A DNA stretch of 64,000 bases from contig JAPDOI010001061.1 in NCBI GenBank assembly GCA_029168955.1, forward strand, positions 124,001 through 188,000. Reading direction: 5' to 3'. Under the pieces are notes generated by a model. That model saw nothing but the letters and a program-made list of their open reading frames with translations. It was not told where the DNA came from and made no database searches. Source of the stretch: Aplectana chamaeleonis (Eukaryota; Nematoda; Chromadorea; Rhabditida; Cosmocercidae). Made by a program: the position numbers and the translations under genes. Below, piece after piece: positions 1 through 11,186 of the stretch (within the stretch, counting starts at the first letter, position 1; every line of letters starts with the position of its first letter).

Positions 1-52
1 GCCCACGTGGAGATCGATGCACTTTCCCGTGTGGTGAAACGAAGTTGTGGCC

Positions 53-165
53 GGTTCAATTACCCAAGTTCGAGGTACATTCCTTATTTGCCTTGGGCGC
101 AAAAGCAACGGTAACCTCTGTCGCTATCAGACAGATGACGTAACGAGCGCAGGTGCGTATTTTTG
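53..165 (+). ncRNA. SL1-like spliced-leader RNA gene or pseudogene
   Basis: Bases 53-74 form a 22-nt block that matches the nematode SL1 leader except for T-to-C changes at leader positions 5 and 19. It ends in GAG and is followed at once by GTACAT, the splice-donor arrangement of SL RNA genes. The TACC/GGTA pairing of the first SL stem is preserved. Downstream lie a small TCTGTC/GACAGA stem (about 117-135) and an ATTTTTG tract near 156 that could serve as an Sm site. In nematodes SL RNA donates the 22-nt leader to mRNAs by trans-splicing. The usual second and third stems are not clearly matched, so it may be a variant gene or a decayed copy. The upstream promoter is mostly outside the window and no 5S rRNA gene is seen nearby. 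Confidence 0.45.
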
Positions 166-231
166 TTTTTGCCCCCCCCCCCTCCCCTAGTTGTACTATC
201 ATTCTTAAGTAACTTCATATCAGACACTCCC

Positions 232-392
232 CCGGAGCCACTGCGGCACTATCGCGGAGCCGAAGCGGCACTTCGGCATCGCCGCTACGGCTCCACGGTA
301 GTTCCGCCACGATTCCGCGGTAGTGCCGGCGCGGCCCGCGATAGTGCCCCTTCGGTGCCTGTAGGCTCCAGAGCGGCACTATCGCGGAGCCG
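232..392. repeat. GC-rich word array (GCGGCACTATCGCGGAGCCG)
   Basis: A GC-rich segment repeats the phrase GCGGCACTATCGCGGAGCCG and fragments of it in both orientations. Complete phrases start near 243 and 373, with inverted pieces around 290-350. The same vocabulary (GCGGCTCCG, GCGGTACTACCGCGG) returns at 49,010-49,110 and 49,390-49,600. Open frames here are by-products of the composition. Confidence 0.6.
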
Positions 393-474
393 CAACGTTC
401 TCCCGAAATATACCATCATACATTCCATCCTCCGTGGGGGCAACATTGTGAGATCAGACAGGAAGAACAAAGTT

Positions 475-1735
475 CAACACTCACGCTAAGTTCTCTAAGA
501 ACGGGGAGGATTTGCCAAACTTGGCAAAAAATGCATGTAACTTTTTTGAACGAAGGCGTCTTTGGATTCTGAAAACGCTATCATATTCACAGCTTAAATT
601 CCTACATAATATTTTGCTGTGTGGAGCTTCTTAAAATTGCTTAGTTTTCGCATAAAATTGTTCTTGCGGCAGTTTCTAAAAACCGTCGCGCGCGGCAAAG
701 TGCGGCGAAACTTCGAGTAGTACTTGTACAAGTAATAGAAAAGCAATCTCTATGTTTTCTTCGTGAACTAGCTGAAAATGGAGCTATCTCACGATTTGTG
801 CAGATTAAGTTTTCGTAATCCTCCATTTATCGGTCTGAGGCTTTCGCAACAAAAGTCCGATTCTTCATTAAAGGCAGCAGACACGCTCGCAGAAGTTGTT
901 GAGATAACTTCATTAGCGGGGTCGTGCAGGCCCTAGAAGAGCCCTCACGAAGTTACAAGCGTCAAAAACGAGTTAAAATGACCGTATTCGAGCCGTATTG
1001 AGTCACCAAATCATCCTTTCTCCACCCATCGATACGGGCTCCGCCCCTCAATACAGATATTCAATGCTCGATTACGGTCATTTTGGATTATTTTTTACGC
1101 TTCTAACGGCGTGTGCGCTCCAGAAAGGGCCGTACGAGTGCAATGGCGTCGTTATCCCAACAAATTGGCTGCTAGCTCCGCTATTTCAGCCAATGCGGTA
1201 CAACTCGTCGACTTTCGAAGCAATATAGAACCAACCGTTATATCTTCATTTCAGTCGAATTTTTTCGGGTTTTTCGTTATTTATGAATACTGACAGCTTC
1301 AGAACTTCGATTCATTTCATAAAATTGATATCATTTTCGAGCGTGTGTGCTGCCTTTAAGCTCCCGAGAGTGTTTAATGAAGGATCTCGAACATTCATTT
1401 TGCACAGATCTCGAGATGGCCCTATTTTCATCTAACTCACGAAGAAAATATAGATATTGCTCTTCTAATAATTCTACAATTACTACTCAAAGTTTCAACG
1501 CGCCTCGCCGAGCGAGACGTTTTTGTGAAACGAACGCAAAATCCAGAAAGCGATTTTAGGGAACTTCGGTCCACAATTTCCAATATTATGCAGGAATTTG
1601 AGCTGTGATAATGATAGCATTTTCAGAATCTAAAAGCGTCTTCATTATGAAAGTTCCAAGCATCGGACGTTTTTTTGCCGAGTTTGGCGAATACTCTCCA
1701 TTTTTACAAGACTTAGCGCGGGTATTGTAGGTGAG
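475..1735. repeat. Long fold-back (imperfect palindrome)
   Basis: The left arm (about 475-867) and right arm (about 1,370-1,735) are reverse complements. Matching landmarks are CGCTAAG at 489 and 1,714 (inverted), the GCCAAACTTGGCAAAAAA segment near 512-530, the ACGCTATCAT segment near 576, and the TTTTCTTCGTGA segment near 752. By eye identity is roughly two thirds to three quarters. The centre holds a separate TTAA-type MITE (872-1,355). The structure resembles a fold-back transposon or long-TIR MITE with no coding capacity. Confidence 0.65.
872..1355. mobile_element. TTAA-type MITE, family AGGCAGCA, copy 1
   Basis: Flanked by TTAA at 868-871 and 1,356-1,359. The terminal inverted repeat is AGGCAGCA(G/T)ACACGCTC at the left and its complement GAGCGTGTGTGCTGCCT at the right. 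The interior is non-coding. A sister copy lies at 4,643-5,127 and a shorter relative at 29,022-29,312. A TTAA target duplication is typical of piggyBac and Kolobok families; which one applies is not decided here. Confidence 0.75.
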
Positions 1736-1845
1736 AGCATCTTTACAACATTGTCCGTCTTCAGTTCACACGGTCTCACGGGAACACAAAATGGGAAATA
1801 GTCGTTCAATCAGGATATTCCGCTTTTGAAGGCTCTGATTACAAA

Positions 1846-2445
1846 TTAGCATTCTGGGCTATGTTTCCCAACGAGAAAAAGTCAATTTAGGATGGTCCTG
1901 ATGGCTCGAGACGTTACTGGAGAAATCTTATTGTCAGCAAGGAGCAGGCCTATGCCAGCCTACAAAGTCCCGTAGAAGGCAGCGTGATGGCGTAGACCGT
2001 CTTCAGCAGCGGTGGTGAGGTCGGCACTGTATTCGCTTCAAACAGAGTACATTCAAAAATGTACCAAGAAGCTTTATCCTCTCAACTACTGCCGTTTCTT
2101 GGTTATCGAAGACGTCGGCAACTAAAGTGTGCCCAGGAAAATGAGTCAATCCATGTCAGGCGGTCGGAACAGGAGTGGCTTCGAAACACTCATATCGACC
2201 GTTTGCGTTGATCAGCTACATATTAACCCTGACTCAAGCCTAAGAAAAAACCTATTGGGAACCTGTTTTTGACAAGTTTTCAACATCGAGACGCAATACG
2301 ACAAATTCAGTGCTCTGAAGCAGGCCATTCTCGACGCTTGGTGTAAGACCGACGAAAATGTTCTCAAGCGGTTAAGCGAGAGCTTTTCAGACCCATTTCT
2401 CGAACTGGTTTCACGCCGTGGTGCTTTAACTTCACAGTTATAACT
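1846..2445 (+). pseudogene. Tc1-family transposase relic
   Basis: Across frames the segment matches the catalytic core and C-terminus of Tc1/mariner transposases. At 1,861 a FSDEK-like block reads FPNEKKSI-stop, followed by DGPDGSRRYW. Around 2,055-2,200 comes QEALSSQLLPFLG, then QENESIHVRR in place of the usual QDNAxxH, then EWLRNTHIDRL. Around 2,300-2,440 lies LKQAILDAW and the ELVSRRG ending. Both visible catalytic aspartates are replaced (D to N and D to E), and stops and frameshifts are present, so it cannot be active. The N-terminal DNA-binding half was not found and clear element ends were not located. Confidence 0.6.
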
Positions 2446-3300
2446 TTTGCTGATGATTTTATGACAAACATTTGGTAATTTGTAATGTGTTTGAAGTACT
2501 CGTATAGTCATGCAACAAGCAAAAAATGGAAAATGCTGCATAATCGGAAGCCAAATCGAGGAAAATCTGCTTGGATTCACCGAAAAAATGGATTTGAAGC
2601 ACATAGTCTTTCATAATTGCAATGATTTCCAGACTAATCCTCTCCGTTTTTTGAGATTCTGGAAACGGAAGAAATTAATGACACACGGCCAAGGTCTAGT
2701 GCATCCATACTTGTTCGAACTGCATCACGGTTCGATATGGGTTTTGGTGGTTCTTGCTTCTACTTACAACACATTGTATTTTATATTTATTAAGAACAAA
2801 GATACTACTATTTACTACTACGTTATTTAAAGTCTTGTTTCTTTATTATTTCACAAATCCATTCCTTTTCATTTCATTATTTCCTTTCCACGTTCTTTCC
2901 ACTTTACGCTGGTGAGTCCGCAGCTCTATAATAGAGCTAGATGGGACCGTTATTACCAGGGCTCGATAGGACTGTCAGGAATGCGGCTGCAGGCAGAGGA
3001 AGGGCATAGTGCCGATCCTGGCTGCCAATAGAGAGCACAGTAGAGCCCCCTTGGAGCGTCTCGCCCGCCTTTTATGGAGGACAGGGGCGTGACTGCAGTG
3101 TAAGGTAGTGTAACTGCGGGGTAGCCGATTCTAAAAATATCGTGAAACTGAAGACAGTTCACGACAATACTTGCTGCGACATTCGACAGTGACTGTGCAT
3201 ATCGGCGAAATTCAACCAGCGCCTCGCTCTCGTGCGGTCGTGGAATCATCCTCTCTCGTCCTCCTGTTCGACTTCCAGACTACTTCTATTCTACAGCTTC
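2446..3300. other. No gene recognised
   Basis: This stretch lies between the Tc1 relic and the CR1-like element. Its open frames (for example 2,510-2,830) show no recognisable domain. The part from about 2,880 may include the 5' untranslated region of the CR1-like element, but no boundary is visible. Confidence 0.4.
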
Positions 3301-3466
3301 CACATTTACTATACAAGCGAGTGACCTTATGACGGGTCCAATTATCTCCTTAATCTAAGACAAGCCACCGTTAAAGATAAATTCGGGAGACTTCGTTTCG
3401 TGGAAGGGTTTTGGTGTCGACAGTGTTTGTATTTCTTGACCATACTGAGATCTCGTCGAAATATGT

Positions 3467-4228
3467 ATGGCCACAGCGGATGGTGCATCTCAACGACTCA
3501 CTAGAAGCATGAGTTCCAAGCCAAATAATGATGAAAGCACCAACGATGGAATCGCCATGGCTCTCGAAAAACTACAGCAAGATAAGAAGTTACCGGTATT
3601 TTTGAAGAAGCTTGTCACGCATATGTTTGATGTGCGAGACCAATTGTCGGTAGCTCTTTCAAAAATTCAACAGCTCCAGGAGCAGGTTTCTACTTCGCAA
3701 GAAGAGAATTCCACTTTGAAAGGCGCTTTAGCTCAAGCTGAGGCGAAACTTGATGTCTCTTCTAATGTAGTTGCTCATAGTCAGAATAATCATACTGCCA
3801 GCTTCTTTTGAAGAAAAAGAGCGCTTAAGATCGATCGTTATAGCTGGTACCAGCGAGTCTCTTGCTACTTCCTCTACTTCTAGGGCTTCTGATGATTACG
3901 ACAATGTTAGACAGATTCTTGATCACCTAGAAATAGAATGTGTTCCTCGAATGTGTATCGTCTGGGCAATGTTGTTGAGAGTCGTACACGTCTTCTCAAG
4001 GTTGTACTTCCTAACACTTACTATCAGAATCTTATCATCAAGAGAGCTGTTCGGCTTCGGTCCTACTCCGTGGAGGGGGTGTTCATACGACTCTCACTCA
4101 CAAACGCTGAATTGGATCGTAGAAAAGCATCTTGCCTAGCTCGTAATACCAGGGCTCAGCAAGCGAACGATGAATCTGTTATTGCATCTTCTCAGCCCAA
4201 TGATTCGCAAATAGTGTTAAACCAGTGA
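3467..4228 (+). pseudogene. CR1-like LINE ORF1, frameshifted
   Basis: The ORF starts with ATG at 3,467 (MATADGASQRLTRSMSSK). It encodes a helical segment, LSVALSKIQQLQEQVSTSQE and following residues, that reads as a coiled coil. The frame ends at 3,811 and the reading continues in other frames (3,771-4,139 and 3,938-4,228) through LPNTYYQNLIIKRAVRLRSY and ELDRRKASCLARNTR. This resembles the nucleic-acid-binding ORF1 proteins of nematode CR1-like LINEs. At least two frameshifts are needed. The last frame ends in TGA at 4,226-4,228, overlapping the start of the endonuclease frame, as expected for a two-ORF LINE. Confidence 0.6.
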
Positions 4229-4642
4229 GCGTTCCTCGGGGATCTGGCCACGATTTAAAGTGTTTCTATTGTAATGCGCGTTCCATTCAAAAAAAAAACA
4301 TCGCTTCTATTAGATTTTGCAATGAGAACTTGTCCTTTGATATAGCTGTGGTAACAGAAACTTGGCTGAATGACCTCATTGATTTAGAACATGTTTTGGG
4401 TAGGCTATGTAATACATTTCACTATCTAAGGTGCGACAGAAGTTTTAGGAGAGGTGGTGGAGTCCTAATTTTGGTGAAAAAGTCCATAAACTTTCAAACC
4501 GTCTGGCATGAATCTGTTCCTAAGGCATTCGAAATTCTTTGTTGCGACCTAAAGTTGCTTTGTTCTACAATTCGGTTAATTGCTGTGTATGGAATGCCAA
4601 GCTGTAGCTTGAGCAACAAGATTCAGCTAAGTGAGGTTTTAG

Positions 4643-5127
4643 AGGCAGCAGACACGCTCAAAAAAGTTGTTGAGATACTTACATTAGTGGGATCTTGAGG
4701 GCTCTAGGAGAGCCCTCACGAAGTTGGAAGAGTTGAAAACGAGTTAAGATGACCGTATTTGAGCCGTATTGAGTCACAAAATCATCCTTTCTCCGCCCAC
4801 CGATACGGGCTCCGCCCTTCAATACAAATGTTCAAGGCTCGATTACGGTCATTTCGGCTCATTTTTTACGCTTCTAAGGTCGTAAGAGTTCCAGAAAGGG
4901 CCGTAAGAGTACATTAGCGTCGTTATCCCAACAAATTTGTCGCTAGCTCCGCTATTTCAGCCAATGCGGTAAAACTCGTCCACATCTGGGCCAATATAGA
5001 ACGAGCCGTTATATCTTCATTTCAGTCGATTTTCTTCCGGTTTTTTCGTTATCCCTGAATATTAACAGCTTCAGACTTTCGATTCATTCCATAAAATTGA
5101 TATCATTTTTGAGCGTGTATGCTGCCT
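4643..5127. mobile_element. TTAA-type MITE, family AGGCAGCA, copy 2, inside LINE ORF2
   Basis: Left end AGGCAGCAGACACGCTC, right end GAGCGTGTATGCTGCCT. Flanks are TTAG (mutated TTAA) at 4,639-4,642 and TTAA at 5,128-5,131. Omitting the element and one TTAA gives a continuous endonuclease reading (SEVL then SDLSACES), which fixes the insertion boundaries. Interior blocks are shared with 872-1,355, including the GATACGGGCTCCGCCC segment. Confidence 0.8.
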
Positions 5128-5824
5128 TTAAGTGATTTGTCTGCATGCGAGTCGCAATGTGTGGTCGCTAGTGATTTTAACTTACCAGACAATGCGTGGA
5201 CTGAAAATCCTGTCTCAGCTAGTACTACCGGTTCAAAGTGCTTCCTCGATATGTGCAATTCAAACAAACTCATTCAAGCAGTTCCTACGCCCACCCGTGG
5301 CACACATACACTAAACCTTATCCTCTCTAGCCACGGAAAGTTGGTAAGAAACGTTTGTGTGATATCTCCAGCTGGTTCAAGTGATCATTTCTGCTTATCT
5401 TTCGGAAAAGCTACTTCTCCCAATCCACCGAAATACTGTTTTCGCCAGTCTTACCAGAAAGCCGGCTACAATCTAATATGCCAATATTTGTTCTCTATTC
5501 AGTGGAGATTTCTTCTTGAACGATTCTTAAGAGCGGATGAGACGTACGAGTTCTTTTTATCCGTTCTTCATGAATGTATCGAAAAATTTGTCCCTATAGA
5601 TAAAGTCGTAGTTAAAAGCAAGAACCTGCCGCCAAATCTATGTAGGCTTTTTGAGGAGAAGGAGAGGCCTTGGGCTCTTCTCCAGTCCCACTGGAGAAAA
5701 CGAGCAACAATTCAGTATTTTGAAAGAGAGGTTCAAGAAATTACTACAAAAATACAACAGTTCTATGGAACAAAAGCCCTTACAAAACCCTCAGAAAAAT
5801 TCTTTGTATAAACTTATCAACTCT

Positions 5825-5953
5825 ACTTTTATGTTACTTATTACTTTTATGTTTCTGTTCTCAACACTGCATTTGTTTGATTTGTTTGTTATACATACTG
5901 TTTTTTTTTCGACGCACCTTAGCGTGCATTCTAATAAATAAATAATAATAAAT
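5825..5953 (+). mobile_element. 5'-truncated LINE 3' end inserted in the CR1-like ORF2
   Basis: A 129-bp AT-rich segment ends in an AATAAATAAATAATAATAAAT tail and is flanked by AACTCT on both sides (5,819-5,824 and 5,954-5,959). Without it the host reading frame continues from LYKLINS into RLKRSTFISVLADEHG. A short truncated insert with an A-rich repeated tail and a target duplication is the usual product of target-primed reverse transcription. Confidence 0.7.
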
Positions 5954-7805
5954 AACTCTAGGCTAAAACGGTCCACATTCATTTCAGTGTTAGCAGACGA
6001 GCATGGTAATACAGCTTCATCACACATCCCTAAAGCGTCAATGTTGACCAGTCATTTTAAAAAGTCATTTTCTGAACAGCTCAACTTTTCTGAATGTCTT
6101 GATCACAAGATGACAGCTTCGTTTGGTTCTGTAAAGAGGAAATCTACAATTCGCTTTGTAAATTGTCCTGGTCGTATTCGGTTCCTCCTGATCTCGTGCC
6201 ACCGTTCTTCATTCAAAAGGTTGCTATTGCCATTGCAGCCTCCTTAGAGCTGATTTTCATTTTCAGTTTCATGCACAGTCAAATACACAATAAGTGGAAG
6301 CACGCGTTCGTCACTTCTATTCCCAAAAAAGCGCCGTATTCGCTAGTTAGCAATAATCGGCCTATAAGCATCACACCTGTTCTTGCTAGAACCTTCGAAA
6401 AAATATTGAAATAACTGTAGTAAGACACATTGAGAGTAATGAATCGGTGCCTGAAAACCAGCACGGTTTTAGGGCTGAATGGTTTACTGAAACCTTGATG
6501 CTAACGACTCTGGATGATTGGACTAAAGCTCTAGATAATAAGATTGACATCGATGATGTATATTTTGATTTTGCCAAGGTTTTTGACAGAGTGCGTTTCA
6601 ATTAACTCATTTTCAAGCTTCAGAGCACATGTTTACATCCTAGGATAGTGAGCTGGATTAAAAACTTTATCACTGGCAGAACCTTTCATGTCAAAGTTAA
6701 CGAGTCTTTTTCTGACATCTATCCATTGACAAGCGGAGTACCGCAAGGTGGAGTTTTGTCTCCCATACTTTTCACGGTGTATACTTCGGAAATACCTGGT
6801 CTTCTAACCAACACTATTTCTTGCAAAATGTTTGCTGACGATATCAAGATGAACAGCGAAATTACAAATTCCAGTGATATCGTCGCTCTTCAAACTGCGA
6901 TTAATACTATTCTGAACTGGTCTATTTACTTAAAACTTCCTCTATCAGAAAGTAAGACGAAAGTCTTGCATTTCGGCATTACTAACTGTAAACACACTTA
7001 ATACATTGGTGATGCTATGCTGAGCAGTGTTGAGCGACTGCGCGATCTCGGGTTCACAATAGACTCTTCATTAAATTTCCGAGAGCATTGTGATATTGTG
7101 GCGAAGAAGGCAGAGGAGACTGTTCACAGTATTTTCAAATCGTTGACTACAAATTCGGTCGGGCACTTTTTTTTGGCATATAAGGCCTATGCTCGTCCCA
7201 TCCTTGAGTATCGAACTACGGCTTTTAATCCATCATCAGTGCGTAGCCAGAACAGACTTGAGGCTTTGCAAAACAGCTTCACAAGAAAGTTGTGGATGCG
7301 CACTTATGGATATGGCTACTCCACCACCCCTTCAGCTTCTACTCGCAACAATATTTTCAAACTTCCGCCACTCAAGTTTCGCAGGAAAAAATACGACTTG
7401 GTGATGATTTATAAAATGATGGTAGGTGAAATTAATCTTCCGATCAGCCAACTTTACTCTATTTACGCATCTAATACCAGGGTGCCGCAAGCGAAATTGG
7501 GTTACCTAGGCGAAAACCCGTTTGCGTTCCTCGTTTTTACGCATATGGTTGGTTCTGAATTTCTTAAAATTCTCCAAAAAGCACGCTTCACCGAACTGTC
7601 TAGGTATATTCAAAAACACATCACTGGGTACCTTAGGAACTAACTCATGGGATTACCACGCGCTACTCTGTTGCTATTTTATGCCGTAACTGTTTTACTT
7701 TTACTGTTTAGTCTGTTGCTCTGTTGCGATTTCATGCTTTACCGTTTTACTCGTGCTACCTACGTTACTACTATACTTCTGCATTTTGTGTTCTTTCCCG
7801 TGATT

Positions 7806-7842
7806 TCTTGCCAAGTATAACTAAATAAATAAATAAATAAAA
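7806..7842 (+). other. 3' tail of the CR1-like LINE
   Basis: A (TAAA)n tract, AACTAAATAAATAAATAAAT and following bases, ends the element about 165 bp after the ORF2 stop. CR1-like LINEs usually end in short tandem repeats rather than poly(A). Sequence after about 7,843 is unrelated. Confidence 0.6.
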
Positions 7843-8293
7843 ATGAGTTTTCGATCGTTATATGTGAGGAACTGTGTGGCGTTTCTCGTCCGGGAAGTGT
7901 GCACTAGGCTCAATCGGACGAGATCGTAGGGTTGTGGTCGTCGTGCACGAAAATGGAGGAGTTGTCCCTTCTTTTGCAGTTCGAAAAATCAGGATAGTTT
8001 CACCTCCGAAAGCAGAAGCTTTTGTTGAACCTTTTTTCTACGTTCCTCATCTTCGTGGGCCTACTTTCGCGAAAGCAATGAAACTAAGATGAGCGTATCT
8101 TGCATAAAAGACGACTGCAGTCAGGGAACTGCTTTTTCAAACCTTTGACCTTGTGAAATGCCGCGATAAAAATGTCATTTTTGATAACTTTGAATTTGTT
8201 GTCGAATGTAGACTTCTTAGCGGTATTCAACATATTACGGCCTCCGCTGAATTTCCAGGTTGAGCAAACGAAACGATTTCATCTCCTGCCTAA

Positions 8294-8740
8294 AGGCAGT
8301 GCTCACGATAAATTCCAAATTTTTTGTTTGACTCAAAAATGGCGTTGTTTGGTCGCGAGCTGTCGAGTAGTGAAAAAACAGCGAAGAAAATCGATCGGAA
8401 TAAGCTAAAGTAGCGGCTTCCAATGTTCAGGATGTGAACGCGCCTTGCTAGTTTCCGCAAGACGCGCTAATGGCGGAACGTGCTCGAATCGATCACGCCG
8501 CACGTGGTGGTGCTGCTTAGCTATTTACCATCGGAAACGTACACGGCGTAACAAGCTCATCAGAACGGGGGGCGTGGCTAGCCAAGCAGGCGCACTGGGC
8601 TAACGAAAATTCCACTTAGCTACCGTTTTTATCGAATTCTGGCCCATTTTCGCTGCTTTCTTCGACCTTGTGCCCCCAGCAAATGCCAGCGTAGTGTTTC
8701 ACACTGAAAACTCAGAGACGATTTATCGTGAGCACTGCCT
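8294..8740. mobile_element. TTAA-like MITE, TIR AGGCAGTGCTCACGATAAA
   Basis: AGGCAGTGCTCACGATAAA at 8,294 is matched by its reverse complement ending at 8,740. The flanks CTAA and TCAG look like decayed TTAA copies. The subterminal inner arms are also complementary, with GCGAAGAAAATCGATCGG near 8,380 facing CGAATTCTGGCCCATTTTCGCTGC near 8,634. Non-coding. Confidence 0.6.
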
Positions 8741-8970
8741 TCAGAATATTTGTGTTCTTTGCATGATAACCCTCCCCCGTTTATTTTTCGCTTTCCTTGC
8801 CGGTCCCGACTGTGCGATGATAGCCCCACGACGCAGAGCAAAGGGGTCTGTTGAGTCGAAGTCGCGGCGTTGCTCACAGCGACGAGCAGCGCTGGGTGAC
8901 ACAATATCGATTACATTCGATGCGGCGTGAACGGCGATGAGTGAGTACCGCAGTGTTCTGAGGGGGTTTT

Positions 8971-9088
8971 TAGAGTTCCACCGCCGCGCGGAGCAATTTC
9001 AAGATTCATATGTGAATCGACGAGCGGCGCGTTACCGATCGGTTCCCACAGAAATTATTTCATCGCGCCGCGCTGCGATGGAACTCTA
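8971..9088. mobile_element. Short MITE with TA flanks, TIR GAGTTCCA
   Basis: TAGAGTTCCACCGCCGCGCGG at 8,971 faces CGCGCCGCGCTGCGATGGAACTCTA ending at 9,088. The outer TA on both sides suggests a Tc1/mariner-type target duplication. The interior is too short to code. Confidence 0.55.
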
Positions 9089-9514
9089 AGATAGGTCTAA
9101 CGCTGCAACGGCTCTGAGTCACTGCCAGCGAGCGGTAATCTACGCGGCTACGATGTTTAGAACCATTTTTGTCGCCGCGTCAAGGCTCACGCTTGGCGAC
9201 CACCCACTGCACTAACTCCTTCTGAGAACACGAGTTTGTTGAACCTGTGGTCATCAAGAGCGCACAAATCGCATGCCCCTCACGCGGGCTGCGGGAAGGG
9301 AGCAACATGCACCGAGCTGAGTGCTCTAATCCGTAAACATTAGTCCTTAACCCAACTGTAGGGCCAATGCCCTAGTATTCCTTATTCCCACCACGGCCTT
9401 TACGAGGCTGTCCAGTTTGTTTTACCGTGTGCGCCTGATATGACTGCATGAGAGCATACGATCATAGCGAGTATGTACATTTCAATGCTATCTCGAGACT
9501 GCAACAAAAACAAC

Positions 9515-9767
9515 TTTATTTACAGATTAAAAATGATTCAGAATTGTGAATGAAATGCTGTAGACTTCATTCAGAATGTTTCGGTGTGAGCTTCTCCTTG
9601 AGTTGTCGAACGCCGGGTATTTTACTCAACGGACTTTGATCAGACAGAACACAGCAGTTCTGCGGCATCAAACAGCATTTATCCTTCTTCCTGGAACAAT
9701 CAGGTTCAGAAACCAGATTGAATTGTTGTCTTAGTGTGGCCCTCAAACCACTATTCGTAACGCTCAT
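9515..9767 (-). CDS. Candidate terminal exon of an unknown gene
   Basis: On the minus strand an open frame of up to 66 codons ends KLTPKHSE-stop at 9,567. An AATAAA signal follows near 9,515-9,520, a normal distance after the stop. It contains CSRKKDKCCLMPQNCCVLS, a cysteine-rich stretch, and a possible acceptor TGTTCCAG inside it. No family is recognised. It may belong with the candidate exon at 11,187-11,396 on the same strand, but connecting exons were not established. A chance ORF is possible. Confidence 0.3.
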
Positions 9768-10239
9768 AGACCAGACTATCGCACAACAGGTTTATAATCC
9801 GGTTAAGGGAATGAGACCTCACGATGATTAAGGGAATTGGGACAGTGTAGCGATCCAAGTACAAGTACATGGATAGAGGAACTGGTCCAGGTTCTTGTCA
9901 CGTACGAATAAATTTTGTATCAGACTAATGAAATAATGTACTCCAATATTCATACATATAAGAGGAAGAATCTCGCACCTTAGGGAAAAATCCAAAAAAA
10001 CTTTAACTCGAAGAGCCTGTTTGAAACGAAATATAGTTTCTCTCCTGCTGGGATGCCAGAACTTGCCAAGGGTGACATGAATGAACGCGGCGGGAAGGTT
10101 AGGAGAGCGCAAGGCCGCACGCACGCGCCACAATTTGAATTAAAATCGTGACGCGAGCGTGCTGAGTTGCGCTCCCTGACCTCTGCGGCCACGTTCATGC
10201 ATGCCATCTTAGGAGACATCAGAAACTACGTTACCAATC

Positions 10240-10660
10240 ATAATTTTTGTTTCAAAACGCGTTGGCAACACGAAATCGCGACGAATACGCCGTTTTTCTT
10301 TGGAGTAGGCACTTTTGGAGTATGGGAGAACCTTTCGATCGTCTCATTGTGTTGGCTTCAAGTGTGCCCAGAGTAGGAGAGAGGGCAAGTCTCTGCCTAG
10401 TTATGACCAGTTCTCTGACTGAAAAATGAGGCCTATGAGAGCTTGACTTTCGGGAAAAGCGTGATCCTTTGGAGAGAAAATCGGTCATAACTAGGAGAAG
10501 ACGCTTGTTCTTTTCAGACCTAATTACATTTTTGAGATGACCACAATAAGGATCGTCGAATTTCTTTTCAAATTTTGAAAATGTTAACTCTAAACAAAAA
10601 CGGCGTTCACGGCGTCGACGTGTTTTGTGACAAAATGTTTGGCTCGTTTTGTATCTTTTT
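10240..10660. repeat. Fold-back repeat centred near 10,450
   Basis: The left arm (ACGCCGTTTTTCTTTGGAGT near 10,287; CGATCGTCTCATTGTGTTGG near 10,337) is complementary to the right arm (ACTCTAAACAAAAACGGCGT near 10,588; CACAATAAGGATCGTCG near 10,541). Near the centre, TAGTTATGACC (10,399) faces GGTCATAACTA (10,483). The arms are imperfect. The long minus-strand frame across it (10,252-10,689) is treated as a by-product. Confidence 0.55.
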
Positions 10661-11186
10661 TGTTTGAACAATCTCGGCGTAAGCGGCACTAAAGTCGGTC
10701 CGAATGAAACTCTCCGCCAACGCGGTCGGCGTACGTGTCCAACAGCCCTCGCGAAGGCATTTTTAGGACTTGTAAATCGAGCAGTAGGAATATTAGATGA
10801 CTAGTGAATGATTTCCCAGTCAGCTATCTGCAGCCGTGAGAGAGTTCTACGGAAAAGTGTATATACGACGGCATCTCGGCACGCACGCTGACCGCGTGGG
10901 CGGACAGTCTCACTCAGACAGACTTTATGTATGCGTAATGTTCAAAATCCTGTCAGTTTCACCTAGAGGGTTGCTTTCGCTTTGCCTAATTATTTGATCT
11001 AATCCCCATTCTTTCTATCTTTCCTTCAGATATTTTCCTCCCATTTTAAACTCAAGAAAAACCCGGGAACAGAATTTTTGGAGTACGCTGCGGTCAACTT
11101 TCCTAATTTAGCTGCAAAGGCTACATGTATGATTTGTGACTTGACACAAAAACTCAACGAAACATTCTCTTCGAAAGAGAATAAAC

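Larger units (their letters stand above)
4225..7643 (+). pseudogene. CR1-like LINE ORF2 (endonuclease + reverse transcriptase), interrupted
   Basis: An apurinic-type endonuclease followed by a reverse transcriptase. Endonuclease blocks are CFYCNARSIQKK, VVTETWLND and RRGGGVLILVKK at 4,255-4,490, then VVASDFNLPDNAW near 5,161 and SSDHFCLSF near 5,380. Reverse transcriptase blocks are YFDFAKVFDRV near 6,560, SGVPQGGVLSPILF near 6,730 and the catalytic FADDIK at about 6,833. The C-terminal region runs to the stop at 7,641. The ORF is split by a MITE (4,643-5,127) and by a truncated LINE end (5,825-5,953). It also has a frameshift near 6,150-6,400 and stops near 6,602 and 7,000. No ATG opens the endonuclease frame, which follows ORF1 directly. 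Confidence 0.8.

Noticed and set aside
163..489. 108-codon ORF starting near the poly-C tract
   Set aside because: It crosses a GC-rich word array and is open on the opposite strand too.
2212..2604. 130-codon minus-strand ORF
   Set aside because: It is antisense to the Tc1 transposase relic, which explains the sequence better.
10252..10689. 145-codon minus-strand ORF
   Set aside because: It spans both arms of a fold-back repeat and has no recognisable domain.
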